This document shows, in pieces, positions 51,101 to 63,261 of a DNA stretch of 64,000 nt. A program made the translations under genes and the position numbers. The notes beneath the pieces are model-generated. The model was not told the origin of the DNA, made no database searches, and saw only the letters and a program-made list of their open reading frames with translations. Numbering within the stretch: the stretch's first letter is position 1; the number at the start of each line of letters is the position of its first letter. Origin of the DNA: Hydractinia symbiolongicarpus (taxonomy: Eukaryota; Cnidaria; Hydrozoa; Anthoathecata; Hydractiniidae); NCBI RefSeq assembly GCF_029227915.1, contig NC_079885.1:29081001-29145000 (forward strand), read 5' to 3'.

Positions 51101-54100
51101 AACCGCGATTTCCCGTAAATCCCGGGCTTGGCCCGTATAGTCAAAAGTATACAAAGAAAGTACCCAGGGAGTAAACTCATTTCCCAAATGATTTTTTGAA
51201 ATTATTTTGTCACCACTAAAACGCATGAGACTTGTAGTTTTCAAAAATGTTTTCATTTTTAATGAGACGCTTAATGAAAGAGTTTTAATCGCCGGCAAAC
51301 GAAAACCCGCGATTTCTTGTAAATCCCGGACTCGGCCCGTATAGTCAAAATTATACAAAGAAAGTACCCAGGGAGTAAACTCATTTCACGAACGATTTTT
51401 TAAATTATTTTTTCACCACTAAAACGCACGAGACTTGTAGTTTTCAGAAATGTTTTTATTTTTGATGAGACGCTTAATTAAAGTGGTTTAATCGCCGGCA
51501 AACGAAAACCCGCGATTTCCCGTAAATCCCGGGCTTGGCCCGTGTAGTCAAAAGTATACAAAGAAAGTACCCAGGGAGTAAACTCATTTCCCAAATGATT
51601 TTTTGAAATTAATTTGTCACCACTAAAACGCATGAGACTTGTACTTTTCAAAAGTGTTTTCATTTTTGATGAGACGCTGAATAAAAGAAGTTTAATCGCC
51701 GGCAAACGAAAACCCGCGATTTCCCGTAAATCCCGGGCTTGGCCCGTATAGTCGAATGTATACAAAGAAAGTACCCTGTGAGTAAACTCATTTCCAAAAC
51801 AATTTTTTAAATTATCTTTTCACCACTAAAACGCATGAGACTTGTAGTTTTCAAAAATGTTTTCATTTTTGATGAGACGCTGAATAAAAGAAGTTTAATC
51901 GCCGGCAAACGAAAACCCGCCATTTCCCGTAAACCCCGGACTCGGCCCGTATAGTCAAAAGTATACAAAGAAAGTACCCAGGGAGAAAACTCATTTCCCG
52001 AACGATTTTTTAAATTATTAGCTCACCACTAAAGCCCATGAGACTTGTAGTTTTTAAAAATATTTTCATTTTCGATGAGACGGTGAATAAAAGAAGTTTA
52101 ATCGCCGCCAAACGAAAACCCGCGATTTCCCGTAAATCCCGGACTCGGCCTGTATAGTCAAAAGTATACAAAGAAAGTACCCAGGGAGTAAACTCATTTC
52201 CCGAACGATTTTTTAAATTATTTTTTCACCACTAAAACGTATGAGACTTGTAGTTTTTAAAAATGTTTTCATTTTTGATGAGACGCTTAATGAAAGTGGT
52301 TTAATCGCTGGCAAACGAAAACACGCGATTTCCCGTAAATCCCGGGCTTGGCCCGTATAGTCGAATGTATACAAAGAAAGTACCCAGGGAGTAAACTCAT
52401 TTCCCGAACGATTTTTTAAATTATCTTTTCACCACTAAAACGCATGAGACTTGTAGTTTTCAAAAATGTTTTCATTTTTGATGAGACGCTGAATAAAAGA
52501 AGTTTAATCGCCGGCAAACAAAAACCCGCCATTTCCCGTAAATCCCAGGCTTGGCCCGCATAGTCGAATGTATACAAAGAAAGTACCCTGTGAGTAAACT
52601 TATTTCCAAAACGATTTTTTAAATTATCTTTTCACCACTAAAACGCATGAGACTTGTAGTTTTCAAAAATGTTTTCATTTTTGATGAGACGCTGAATAAA
52701 AGAAGTTTAATCGCCGGCAAACGAAAACCCGCCATTTCCCGTAAACCCCGGACTCGCCCCGTATAGTCAAAAGTATACAAAGAAAGTACCCAGGGAGTAA
52801 ACTCATTTCCCGAACGATTTTTTAAATTATTATTTCACCACTAAAGCCCATGAGACTTGTAGTTTTTAAAAATGTTTTCATTTTTGATGAGACGGTAAAT
52901 AAAAGAAGTTTAATCGCCGGCAAACGAAAACCCGCGATTTCCCGTAAATCCCGGACTCGGCCTGTATAGTCAAAAGTATACAAAGAAAGTACCCAGGGAG
53001 TAAACTCATTTCACGAACGATTTTTTAAATTATTTTTTCACCACTAAAACGCACGAGACTTGTAGTTTTCAGAAATGTTTTTATTTTTGATGAGAGGCTT
53101 AATTAAAGTGGTTTAATCGCCGGCAAACGAAAACCCGCGATTTCTCGTAAATCCCGGGCTTGGCCCGTGTAGTCAAAAGTATACAAAGAAAGTACCCAGG
53201 GAGTAAACTCATTTCCCAAATGATTTTTTGAAATTATTTTGTCACCACTAAAACGCATGAGACTTGTACTTTTCAAAAGTGTTTTCATTTTTGATGAGAC
53301 GCTGAATAAAAGAAGTTTAATCGCCGGCAAACGAAAACCCGCGATTTCCCGTAAATCCCGGGCTTGGCCCGTATAGTCGAATGTATACAAAGAAAGTACC
53401 CTGTGAGTAAACTCATTTCCAAAACAATTTTTTAAATTATCTTTTCACCACTAAAACGCATGAGACTTGTAGTTTTCAAAAATGTTTTCATTTTTGATGA
53501 GACGCTGAATAAAAGAAGTTTAATCGCCGGCAAACGAAAACCCGCCATTTCCCGTAAACCCCGGACTCGGCCCGTATAGTCGAATGTATACAAAGAAAGT
53601 ACCCAGGGAGTAAACTCATTTCCCGAACGATTTTTTAAATTATTTTTTCACCACTAAAACGTATGAGACTTGTAGTTTTTAAAAATGTTTTCATTTTTGA
53701 TGAGACGATTAATGAAAGTGGTTTAATCGCTGGCAAACGAAAACACGCGATTTCCCGTAAATCCCGGGCTTGGCCCGTATAGTCGAATGTATACAAAGAA
53801 AGTACCCTGTGAGTAAACTCATTTCCAGAACGATTTTTTAAATTATTTTTCCACCACTAAAACGCATAAGACTTGTAGTTTACAAAAATTTTTTCATTTT
53901 TGATGAGACGCTGAATAAAAGAAGTTTAATCGTCGGCAAACGAAAACCGGCGATTTCCCGTAAATCCCGGGCTTGGCCCGTATAGTTAAAAAAGTACAAA
54001 GAAAGTACCCAGGGAGTAAACTCATTTCCCGAGCGATTTTTTGAAATTATTTTGTCACCACTAAAACGCATGAGACTTGTAATTTTCAAAAATGTTTTCA

Positions 54101-55076
54101 TTTTTAATGAGACGCTTAATGAAAGAGTTTTAATCGCCGGCAAACGAAAACCCGCGATTTCTTGTAAATCCCGGACTCGGCCCGTATAGTCAAAAGTATA
54201 CAAAGAAAGTACCCAGGGAGTAAACTCATTTCCCGAACGATTTTTAAAATTATTTTTTCACCACTAAAACGTATGAGACTTGTAGTTTTCAGAAATGTTT
54301 TCATTTTTGATGAGACGCTTAATGAATGTGGTTTAATCGCCGGCAAGCGAAAACCCGCGATTTCCCGTAAATCCCAGGCTTGGCCCGCATAGTCGAATGT
54401 ATACAAAGAAAGTACCCTGTGAGTAAACTTATTTCCAAAACGATTTTTTAAATTATCTTTTCACCACTAAAACGCATGAGACTTGTAGTTTTCAAAAATG
54501 TTTTCATTTTTGATGAGACGCTGAATAAAAGAAGTTTAATCGCCGGCAAACGAAAACCCGCCATTTCCCGTAAACCCCGGACTCGCCCCGTATAGTCAAA
54601 AGTATACAAAGAAAGTACCCAGGGAGTAAACTCATTTCCCGAACGATTTTTTAAATTATTATTTCACCACTAAAGCCCATGAGACTTGTAGTTTTTAAAA
54701 ATGTTTTCATTTTTGATGAGACGGTGAATAAAAGAAGTTTAATCGCCGGCAAACGAAAACCCGCGATTTCCCGTAAATCCCGGACTCGGCCTGTATAGTC
54801 AAAAGTATACAAAGAAAGTACCCAGGGAGTAAACTCATTTCACGAACGATTTTTTAAATTATTTTTTCACCACTAAAACGCATGAGACTTGTAGTTTTCA
54901 GAAATGTTTTCATTTTTGATGAGACGCTGAATAAAAGAAGTTTAATCGTCGGCAAACGAAAACCGGCGATTTCCCGTAAATCCCGGGCTTGGCCCGTATA
55001 GTTAAAAAAGTACAAAGAAAGTACCCAGGGAGTAAACTCATTTCCCGAGCGATTTTTTAAATTACTTTGTCACCAC
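48137..55076. repeat. 2.67 kb block duplicated at 4267 bp (21 units)
   Basis: 48137-50809 recurs at 52404-55076. The landmark GGCAAACAAAAACCC gives a 4267 bp offset, as do the end points of three long minus-strand open frames within the block. The left limit is near GATTTTTTAAATTATC, and the right limit is GTCACCAC, after which one copy reads AGAAACG and the other TAAAACG. Confidence 0.9.
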
Positions 55077-57260
55077 TAAAACGCATAAGACTTGTAGTTT
55101 CCAAAAATGTTTTCATTTTTGATGAGACGCTGAATAAAAGAAGTTTAATCGCCGGCAAACGAAAAACCGCGATTTCCCGTAAATCCCGGGCTTGGCCCGT
55201 ATAGTCAAAAGTATACAAAGAAAGTACCCAGGGAGTAAACTCATTTCCCAAATGATTTTTTGAAATTATTTTGTCACCACTAAAACGCATGAGACTTGTA
55301 GTTTTCAAAAATGTTTTCATTTTTAATGAGACGCTTAATGAAAGAGTTTTAATCGCCGGCAAACGAAAACCCGCGATTTCTTGTAAATCCCGGACTCGGC
55401 CCGTATAGTCAAAATTATACAAAGAAAGTACCCAGGGAGTAAACTCATTTCACGAACGATTTTTTAAATTATTTTTTCACCACTAAAACGCACGAGACTT
55501 GTAGTTTTCAGAAATGTTTTTATTTTTGATGAGACGCTTAATTAAAGTGGTTTAATCGCCGGCAAACGAAAACCCGCGATTTCCCGTAAATCCCGGGCTT
55601 GGCCCGTGTAGTCAAAAGTATACAAAGAAAGTACCCAGGGAGTAAACTCATTTCCCAAATGATTTTTTTAAATTACTTTGTCACCACAGAAACGCATGAG
55701 ACTTGTAGTTTTCAAAAAAGTTTTCATTTTTGATGAAACGCTTAATGAAAGGGGTTTAATCGCCGGCAAACGAAAACCCGCGATTTCCCGTAAATCCCGG
55801 GCTTGGCCCGTATAGTCGAATGTATTAAAAGAAAGTACCCTGTGAGTAAACTCATTTCCAGAACGATTTTTTAAACTATTTTTTCACCACTAAAACGCAT
55901 AAGACTTGTAGTTTCCAAAAATGTTTTCATTTTTGATGAGACGCTGAATAAAAGAAGTTTAATCGCCGGCAAACGAAAAACCGCGATTTCCCGTAAATCC
56001 CGGGCTTGGCCCGTATAGTCAAAAGTATACAAAGAAAGTACCCAGGGAGTAAACTCATTTCCCAAATGATTTTTTGAAATTATTTTGTCACCACTAAAAC
56101 GCATGAGACTTGTAGTTTTCAAAAATGTTTTCATTTTTAATGAGACGCTTAATGAAAGAGTTTTAATCGCCGGCAAACGAAAACCCGCGATTTCTTGTAA
56201 ATCCCGGACTCGGCCCGTATAGTCAAAATTATACAAAGAAAGTACCCAGGGAGTAAACTCATTTCACGAACGATTTTTTAAATTATTTTTTCACCACTAA
56301 AACGCACGAGACTTGTAGTTTTCAGAAATGTTTTTATTTTTGATGAGACGCTTAATTAAAGTGGTTTAATCGCCGGCAAACGAAAACCCGCGATTTCCCG
56401 TAAATCCCGGGCTTGGCCCGTGTAGTCAAAAGTATACAAAGAAAGTACCCAGGGAGTAAACTCATTTCCCAAATGATTTTTTGAAATTAATTTGTCACCA
56501 CTAAAACGCATGAGACTTGTACTTTTCAAAAGTGTTTTCATTTTTGATGAGACGCTGAATAAAAGAAGTTTAATCGCCGGCAAACGAAAACCCGCGATTT
56601 CCCGTAAATCCCGGGCTTGGCCCGTATAGTCGAATGTATACAAAGAAAGTACCCTGTGAGTAAACTCATTTCCAAAACAATTTTTTAAATTATCTTTTCA
56701 CCACTAAAACGCATGAGACTTGTAGTTTTCAAAAATGTTTTCATTTTTGATGAGACGCTGAATAAAAGAAGTTTAATCGCCGGCAAACGAAAACCCGCCA
56801 TTTCCCGTAAACCCCGGACTCGGCCCGTATAGTCAAAAGTATACAAAGAAAGTACCCAGGGAGAAAACTCATTTCCCGAACGATTTTTTAAATTATTAGC
56901 TCACCACTAAAGCCCATGAGACTTGTAGTTTTTAAAAATATTTTCATTTTCGATGAGACGGTGAATAAAAGAAGTTTAATCGCCGCCAAACGAAAACCCG
57001 CGATTTCCCGTAAATCCCGGACTCGGCCTGTATAGTCAAAAGTATACAAAGAAAGTACCCAGGGAGTAAACTCATTTCCCGAACGATTTTTTAAATTATT
57101 TTTTCACCACTAAAACGTATGAGACTTGTAGTTTTTAAAAATGTTTTCATTTTTGATGAGACGCTTAATGAAAGTGGTTTAATCGCTGGCAAACGAAAAC
57201 ACGCGATTTCCCGTAAATCCCGGGCTTGGCCCGTATAGTCGAATGTATACAAAGAAAGTA
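50787..57260. repeat. Overlapping mosaic blocks at 4064 bp (20 units) and 4878 bp (24 units)
   Basis: 51010-51600 matches 55074-55664 (offset 4064), and then 50787-52382 matches 55665-57260 (offset 4878). The second copy is therefore stitched from different parts of the same source stretch. After 57261 the sequence switches again, to match 49.5 kb and 53.8 kb. Every switch keeps the repeat phase. Confidence 0.87.
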
Positions 57261-58559
57261 CCCTGTGAGTAAACTCATTTCCAGAACGATTTTTTAAATT
57301 ATTTTTCCACCACTAAAACGCATAAGACTTGTAGTTTACAAAAATTTTTTCATTTTTGATGAGACGCTGAATAAAAGAAGTTTAATCGTCGGCAAACGAA
57401 AACCGGCGATTTCCCGTAAATCCCGGGCTTGGCCCGTATAGTTAAAAAAGTACAAAGAAAGTACCCAGGGAGTAAACTCATTTCCCGAGCGATTTTTTAA
57501 ATTACTTTGTCACCACTAAAACGCATGAGACTTGTAGTTTTCAAAAATGTTTTCATTTTTAATGAGACGCTTAATGAAAGAGTTTTAATCGCCGGCAAAC
57601 GAAAACCCGCGATTTCCCGTAAATCCCAGGCTTGGCCCGCATAGTCGAATCTATACAAAGAAAGTACCCTGTGAGTAAACTTATTTCCAAAACGATTTTT
57701 TAAATTATCTTTTCACCACTAAAACGCATGAGACTTGTAGTTTTCAAAAATGTTTTCATTTTTGATGAGACGCTGAATAAAAGAAGTTTAATCGCCGGCA
57801 AACGAAAACCCGCCATTTCCCGTAAACCCCGGACTCGCCCCGTATAGTCAAAAGTATACAAAGAAAGTACCCAGGGAGTAAACTCATTTCCCGAACGATT
57901 TTTTAAATTATTATTTCACCACTAAAGCCCATGAGACTTGTAGTTTTTAAAAATGTTTTCATTTTTGATGAGACGGTGAATAAAAGAAGTTTAATCGCCG
58001 GCAAACGAAAACCCGCGATTTCCCGTAAATCCCGGACTCGGCCTGTATAGTCAAAAGTATACAAAGAAAGTACCCAGGGAGTAAACTCATTTCACGAACG
58101 ATTTTTTAAATTATTTTTTCACCACTAAAACGCATGAGACTTGTAGTTTTCAGAAATGTTTTCATTTTTGATGAGACGCTGAATAAAAGAAGTTTAATCG
58201 TCGGCAAACGAAAACCGGCGATTTCCCGTAAATCCCGGGCTTGGCCCGTATAGTTAAAAAAGTACAAAGAAAGTACCCAGGGAGTAAACTCATTTCCCGA
58301 GCGATTTTTTAAATTACTTTGTCACCACAGAAACGCATGAGACTTGTAGTTTTCAAAAAAGTTTTCATTTTTGATGAAACGCTTAATGAAAGGGGTTTAA
58401 TCGCCGGCAAACGAAAACCCGCGATTTCCCGTAAATCCCGGGCTTGGCCCGTATAGTCGAATGTATAAAAAGAAAGTACCCTGTGAGTAAACTCATTTCC
58501 AGAACGATTTTTTAAACTATTTTTTCACCACTAAAACGCATAAGACTTGTAGTTTCCAA

Positions 58560-61500
58560 AAATGTTTTCATTTTTGATGAGACGCTGAATAAAAGAAGTT
58601 TAATCGCCGGCAAACGAAAAACCGCGATTTCCCGTAAATCCCGGGCTTGGCCCGTATAGTCAAAAGTATACAAAGAAAGTACCCAGGGAGTAAACTCATT
58701 TCCCAAATGATTTTTTGAAATTATTTTGTCACCACTAAAACGCATGAGACTTGTAGTTTTCAAAAATGTTTTCATTTTTAATGAGACGCTTAATGAAAGA
58801 GTGTTAATCGCCGGCAAACGAAAACCCGCGATTTCTTGTAAATCCTGGACTCGGCCCGTATAGTCAAAAGTATACAAAGAAAGTACCCAGGGAGTAAACT
58901 CATTTCCCGAACGATTTTTAAAATTATTTTTTCATCACTAAAACGTATGAGACTTGTAGTTTTCAGAAATGTTTTCATTTTTGATGAGACGCTTAATGAA
59001 TGTGATTTAATCGCCGGCAAGCGAAAACCCGCGATTTCCCGTAAATCCCAGGCTTGGCCCGCATAGTCGAATGTATACAAAGAAAGTACCCTGTGAGTAA
59101 ACTTATTTCCAAAACGATTTTTTAAATTATCTTTTCACCACTAAAACGCATGAGACTTGTAGTTTTCAAAAATGTTTTCATTTTTGATGAGACGCTGAAT
59201 AAAAGAAGTTTAATCGCCGGCAAACGAAAACCCGCCATTTCCCGTAAACCCCGGACTCGCCCCGTATAGTCAAAAGTATACAAAGAAAGTACCCAGGGAG
59301 TAAACTCATTTCCCGAACGATTTTTTAAATTATTATTTCACCACTAAAGCCCATGAGACTTGTAGTTTTTAAAAATGTTTTCATTTTTGATGAGACGGTG
59401 AATAAAAGAAGTTTAATCGCCGGCAAACGGAAACCCGCGATTTCCCGTAAATCCCGGACTCGGCCTGTATAGTCAAAAGTATACAAAGAAAGTACCGTGG
59501 GAGTAAACTCATTTCACGAACGATTTTTTAAATTATTTTTTCACCACTAAAACGCATGAGACTTGCAGTTTTCAGAAATGTTTTCATTTTTGATGAGAGG
59601 CTGAATAAAAGAAGTTTCATCGTCGGCAAACGAAAACCGGCGATTTCCCGTAAATCCCGTGCTTGGCCCGTATAGTTAAAAAAGTACAAAGAAAGTACCC
59701 AGGGAGTAAACTCATTTCCCGAGCGATTTTTTAAATTACTTTGTCACCACAGAAACGCATGAGACTTGCAGTTTTCAAAAAAGTTTTCATTTTTGATGAG
59801 ACGCTTAATGAAAGTGGTTTAATCGCTGGCAAACGAAAACACGCGATTTCCCGTAAATCCCGGGCTTGGCCCGTATAGTTAAAAAAGTACAAAGAAAGTA
59901 CCCAGGGAGTAAACTCATTTCCCGAGCGATTTTTTAAATTACTTTGTCACCACAGAAACTCATGAGACTTGTAGTTTTCAAAAATGTTTTCATTTTTGAT
60001 GAGACGCTGAATAAAAGAAGTTTAATCGCCGGCAAACGAAAAACCGCGATTTCCCGTAAATCCCGGGCTTGGCCCGTATAGTCAAAAGTATACAAAGAAA
60101 GTACCCAGGGAGTAAACTCATTTCCCAAATGATTTTTTGAAATTATTTTGTCACCACTAAAACGCATGAGACTTGTAGTTTTCAAAAATGTTTTCATTTT
60201 TAATGAGACGCTTAATGAAAGAGTTTTAATCGCCGGCAAACGAAAACCCGCGATTTCTTGTAAATCCCGGACTCGGCCCGTATAGTCAAAAGTATACAAA
60301 GAAAGTACCCAGGGAGTAAACTCATTTCCCGAACGATTTTTAAAATTATTTTTTCACCACTAAAACGTATGAGACTTGTAGTTTTCAGAAATGTTTTCAT
60401 TTTTGATGAGACGCTTAATGAATGTGGTTTAATCGCCGGCAAGCGAAAACCCGCGATTTCCCGTAAATCCCATGCTTGGCCCGCATAGTCGAATGTATAC
60501 AAAGAAAGTACCCTGTGAGTAAACTTATTTCCAAAACGATTTTTTAAATTATCTTTTCACCACTAAAACGCATGAGACTTGTAGTTTTCAAAAATGTTTT
60601 CATTTTTGATGAGACGCTGAATAAAAGAAGTTTAATCGCCGGCAAACGAAAACCCGCCATTTCCCGTAAACCCCGGACTCGCCCCGTATAGTCAAAAGTA
60701 TACAAAGAAAGTACCCAGGGAGTAAACTCATTTCCCGAACGATTTTTTAAATTATTATTTCACCACTAAAGCCCATGAGACTTGTAGTTTTTAAAAATGT
60801 TTTCATTTTTGATGAGACGGTGAATAAAAGAAGTTTAATCGTCGGCAAACGAAAACCTGCGATTTCCCGTAAATCCCGGGCTTGGCCCGTATAGTTAAAA
60901 AAGTACAAAGAAAGTACCCAGGGAGTAAACTCATTTCCCGAGCGATTTTTTAAATTACTTTGTCACCACAGAAACGCATGAGACTTGTAGTTTTCAAAAA
61001 AGTTTTCATTTTTGATGAAACGCTTAATGAAAGGGGTTTAATCGCCGGCAAACGAAAACCCGCGATTTCCCGTAAATCCCGGGCTTGGCCCGTATAGTCG
61101 AATGTATAAAAAGAAAGTACCCTGTGAGTAAACTCATTTCCAGAACGATTTTTTAAACTATTTTTTCACCACTAAAACGCATAAGACTTGTAGTTTCCAA
61201 AAATGTTTTCATTTTTGATGAGACGCTGAATAAAAGAAGTTTAATCGCCGGCAAACGAAAAACCGCGATTTCCCGTAAATCCCGGGCTCGCCCGTATAGT
61301 CAAAAGTATACAAAGAAAGTACCCAGGGAGTAAACTCATTTCCCAAATGATTTTTTGAAATTATTTTGTCACCACTAAAACGCATGAGACTTGTAGTTTT
61401 CAAAAATGTTTTCATTTTTAATGAGACGCTTAATGAAAGAGTTTTAATCGCCGGCAAAGGAAAACCCGCGATTTCTTGTAAATCCCGGACTCGGCCCGTA

Positions 61501-62058
61501 TAGTCAAAAGTATACAAAGAAAGTACCCAGGGAGTAAACTCATTTCCCGAACGATTTTTAAAATTATTTTTTCACCACTAAAACGTATGAGACTTGTAGT
61601 TTTCAGAAATGTTTTCATTTTTGATGAGACGCTTAATGAATGTGGTTTAATCGCCGGCAAGCGAAAACCCGCGATTTCCCGTAAATCCCAGGCTTGGCCC
61701 GCATAGTCGAATGTATACAAAGAAAGTACCCTGTGAGTAAACTTATTTCCAAAACGATTTTTTAAATTATCCTTTCACCACTAAAACGCATGAGACTTGT
61801 AGTTTTCAAAAATGTTTTCATTTTTGATGAGACGCTGAATAAAAGAAGTTTAATTGCCGGCAAACGAAAACCCGCCATTTCCCGTAAACCCCGGACTCGC
61901 CCCTTATAGTCAAAAGTATACAAAGAAAGTACCCAGGGAGTAAACTCATTTCCCGAACGATTTTTTAAATTATTATTTCACCACTAAAGCCCATGAGACT
62001 TGTAGTTTTTAAAAATGTTTTCATTTTTGATGAGACGGTGAATAAAAGAAGTTTAATC
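58560..62058. repeat. Three copies of an ~860 bp block at 1422 bp and 1218 bp steps
   Basis: 58560-59418, 59982-60840 and 61200-62058 are near-identical four-unit blocks. The first step is seven units (1422 bp) and the second six (1218 bp). Shared variants are CTTGTAAATCC, GGCAAGCGAAAACC and AAACCCCGGACTCGCCCC. Single-base differences mark each copy. Confidence 0.87.
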
Positions 62059-63261
62059 GCCGGCAAACGAAAACCCGCGATTTCTTGTAAATCCCGGACT
62101 CGGCCTGTATAGTCAAAAGTATACAAAGAAAGTACCCAGGGAGTAAACTCATTTCACGAACGATTTTTTAAATTATTTTTTCACCACTAAAACGCATGAG
62201 ACTTGTAGTTTTCAGAAATGTTTTCATTTTTGATGAGACGCTGAGTAAAAGAAGTTTAATCGTCGGCAAACGAAAACCGGCGATTTCCCGTAAATCCCGG
62301 GCTTGGCCCGTATAGTTAAAAAAGTACAAAGAAAGTACCCAGGGAGTAAACTCATTTCCCGAGCGATTTTTTAAATTACTTTGTCACCACAGAAACGCAC
62401 GAGACTTGTAGTTTTCAGAAATGTTTTTATTTTTGATGAGACGCTTAATTAAAGTGGTTTAATCGCCGGCAAACGAAAACCTGCGATTTCCCGTAAATCC
62501 CGGGCTTGGCCCGTGTAGTCAAAAGTATACAAAGAAAGTACCCAGGGAGTAAACTCATTTCCCAAATGATGTTTTGAAATTATTTTGTCACCACTAAAAC
62601 GCATGAGACTTGTAGTTTTCAAAAATGTTTTCATTTTTGATGAGACGCTGAATAAAAGAAGTTTAATCGCCGGCAAACGAAAACCCGCCATTTCCCGTAA
62701 ACCCCGGACTCGCCCCGTATAGTCAAAAGTATACAAAGAAAGTACCCAGGGAGTAAACTCATTTCCCGAACGATTTTTTAAATTATTATTTCACCACTAA
62801 AGCCCATGAGACTTGTAGTTTTTAAAAATGTTTTCATTTTTGATGAGACGGTGAATAAAAGAAGTTTAATCGCCGGCAAACGAAAACCCGCGATTTCCCG
62901 TAAATCCCGGACTCGGCCTGTATAGTCAAAAGTATACAAAGAAAGTACCCAGGGAGTAAACTCATTTCACGAACGATTTTTTAAATTATTTTTTCACCAC
63001 TAAAACGCATGAGACTTGTAGTTTTCAGAAATGTTTTCATTTTTGATGAGACGCTGAATAAAAGAAGTTTAATCGTCCGCAAACGAAAACAGGCGATTTC
63101 CCGTAAATCCCGGGCTTGGCCCGTATAGTTAAAAAAGTACAAAGAAAGTACCCAGGGAGTAAACTCATTTCCCGAGCGATTTTTTAAATTACTTTGTCAC
63201 CACAGAAACGCACGAGACTTGTAGTTTTCAGAAATGTTTTTATTTTTGATGAGACGCTTAA

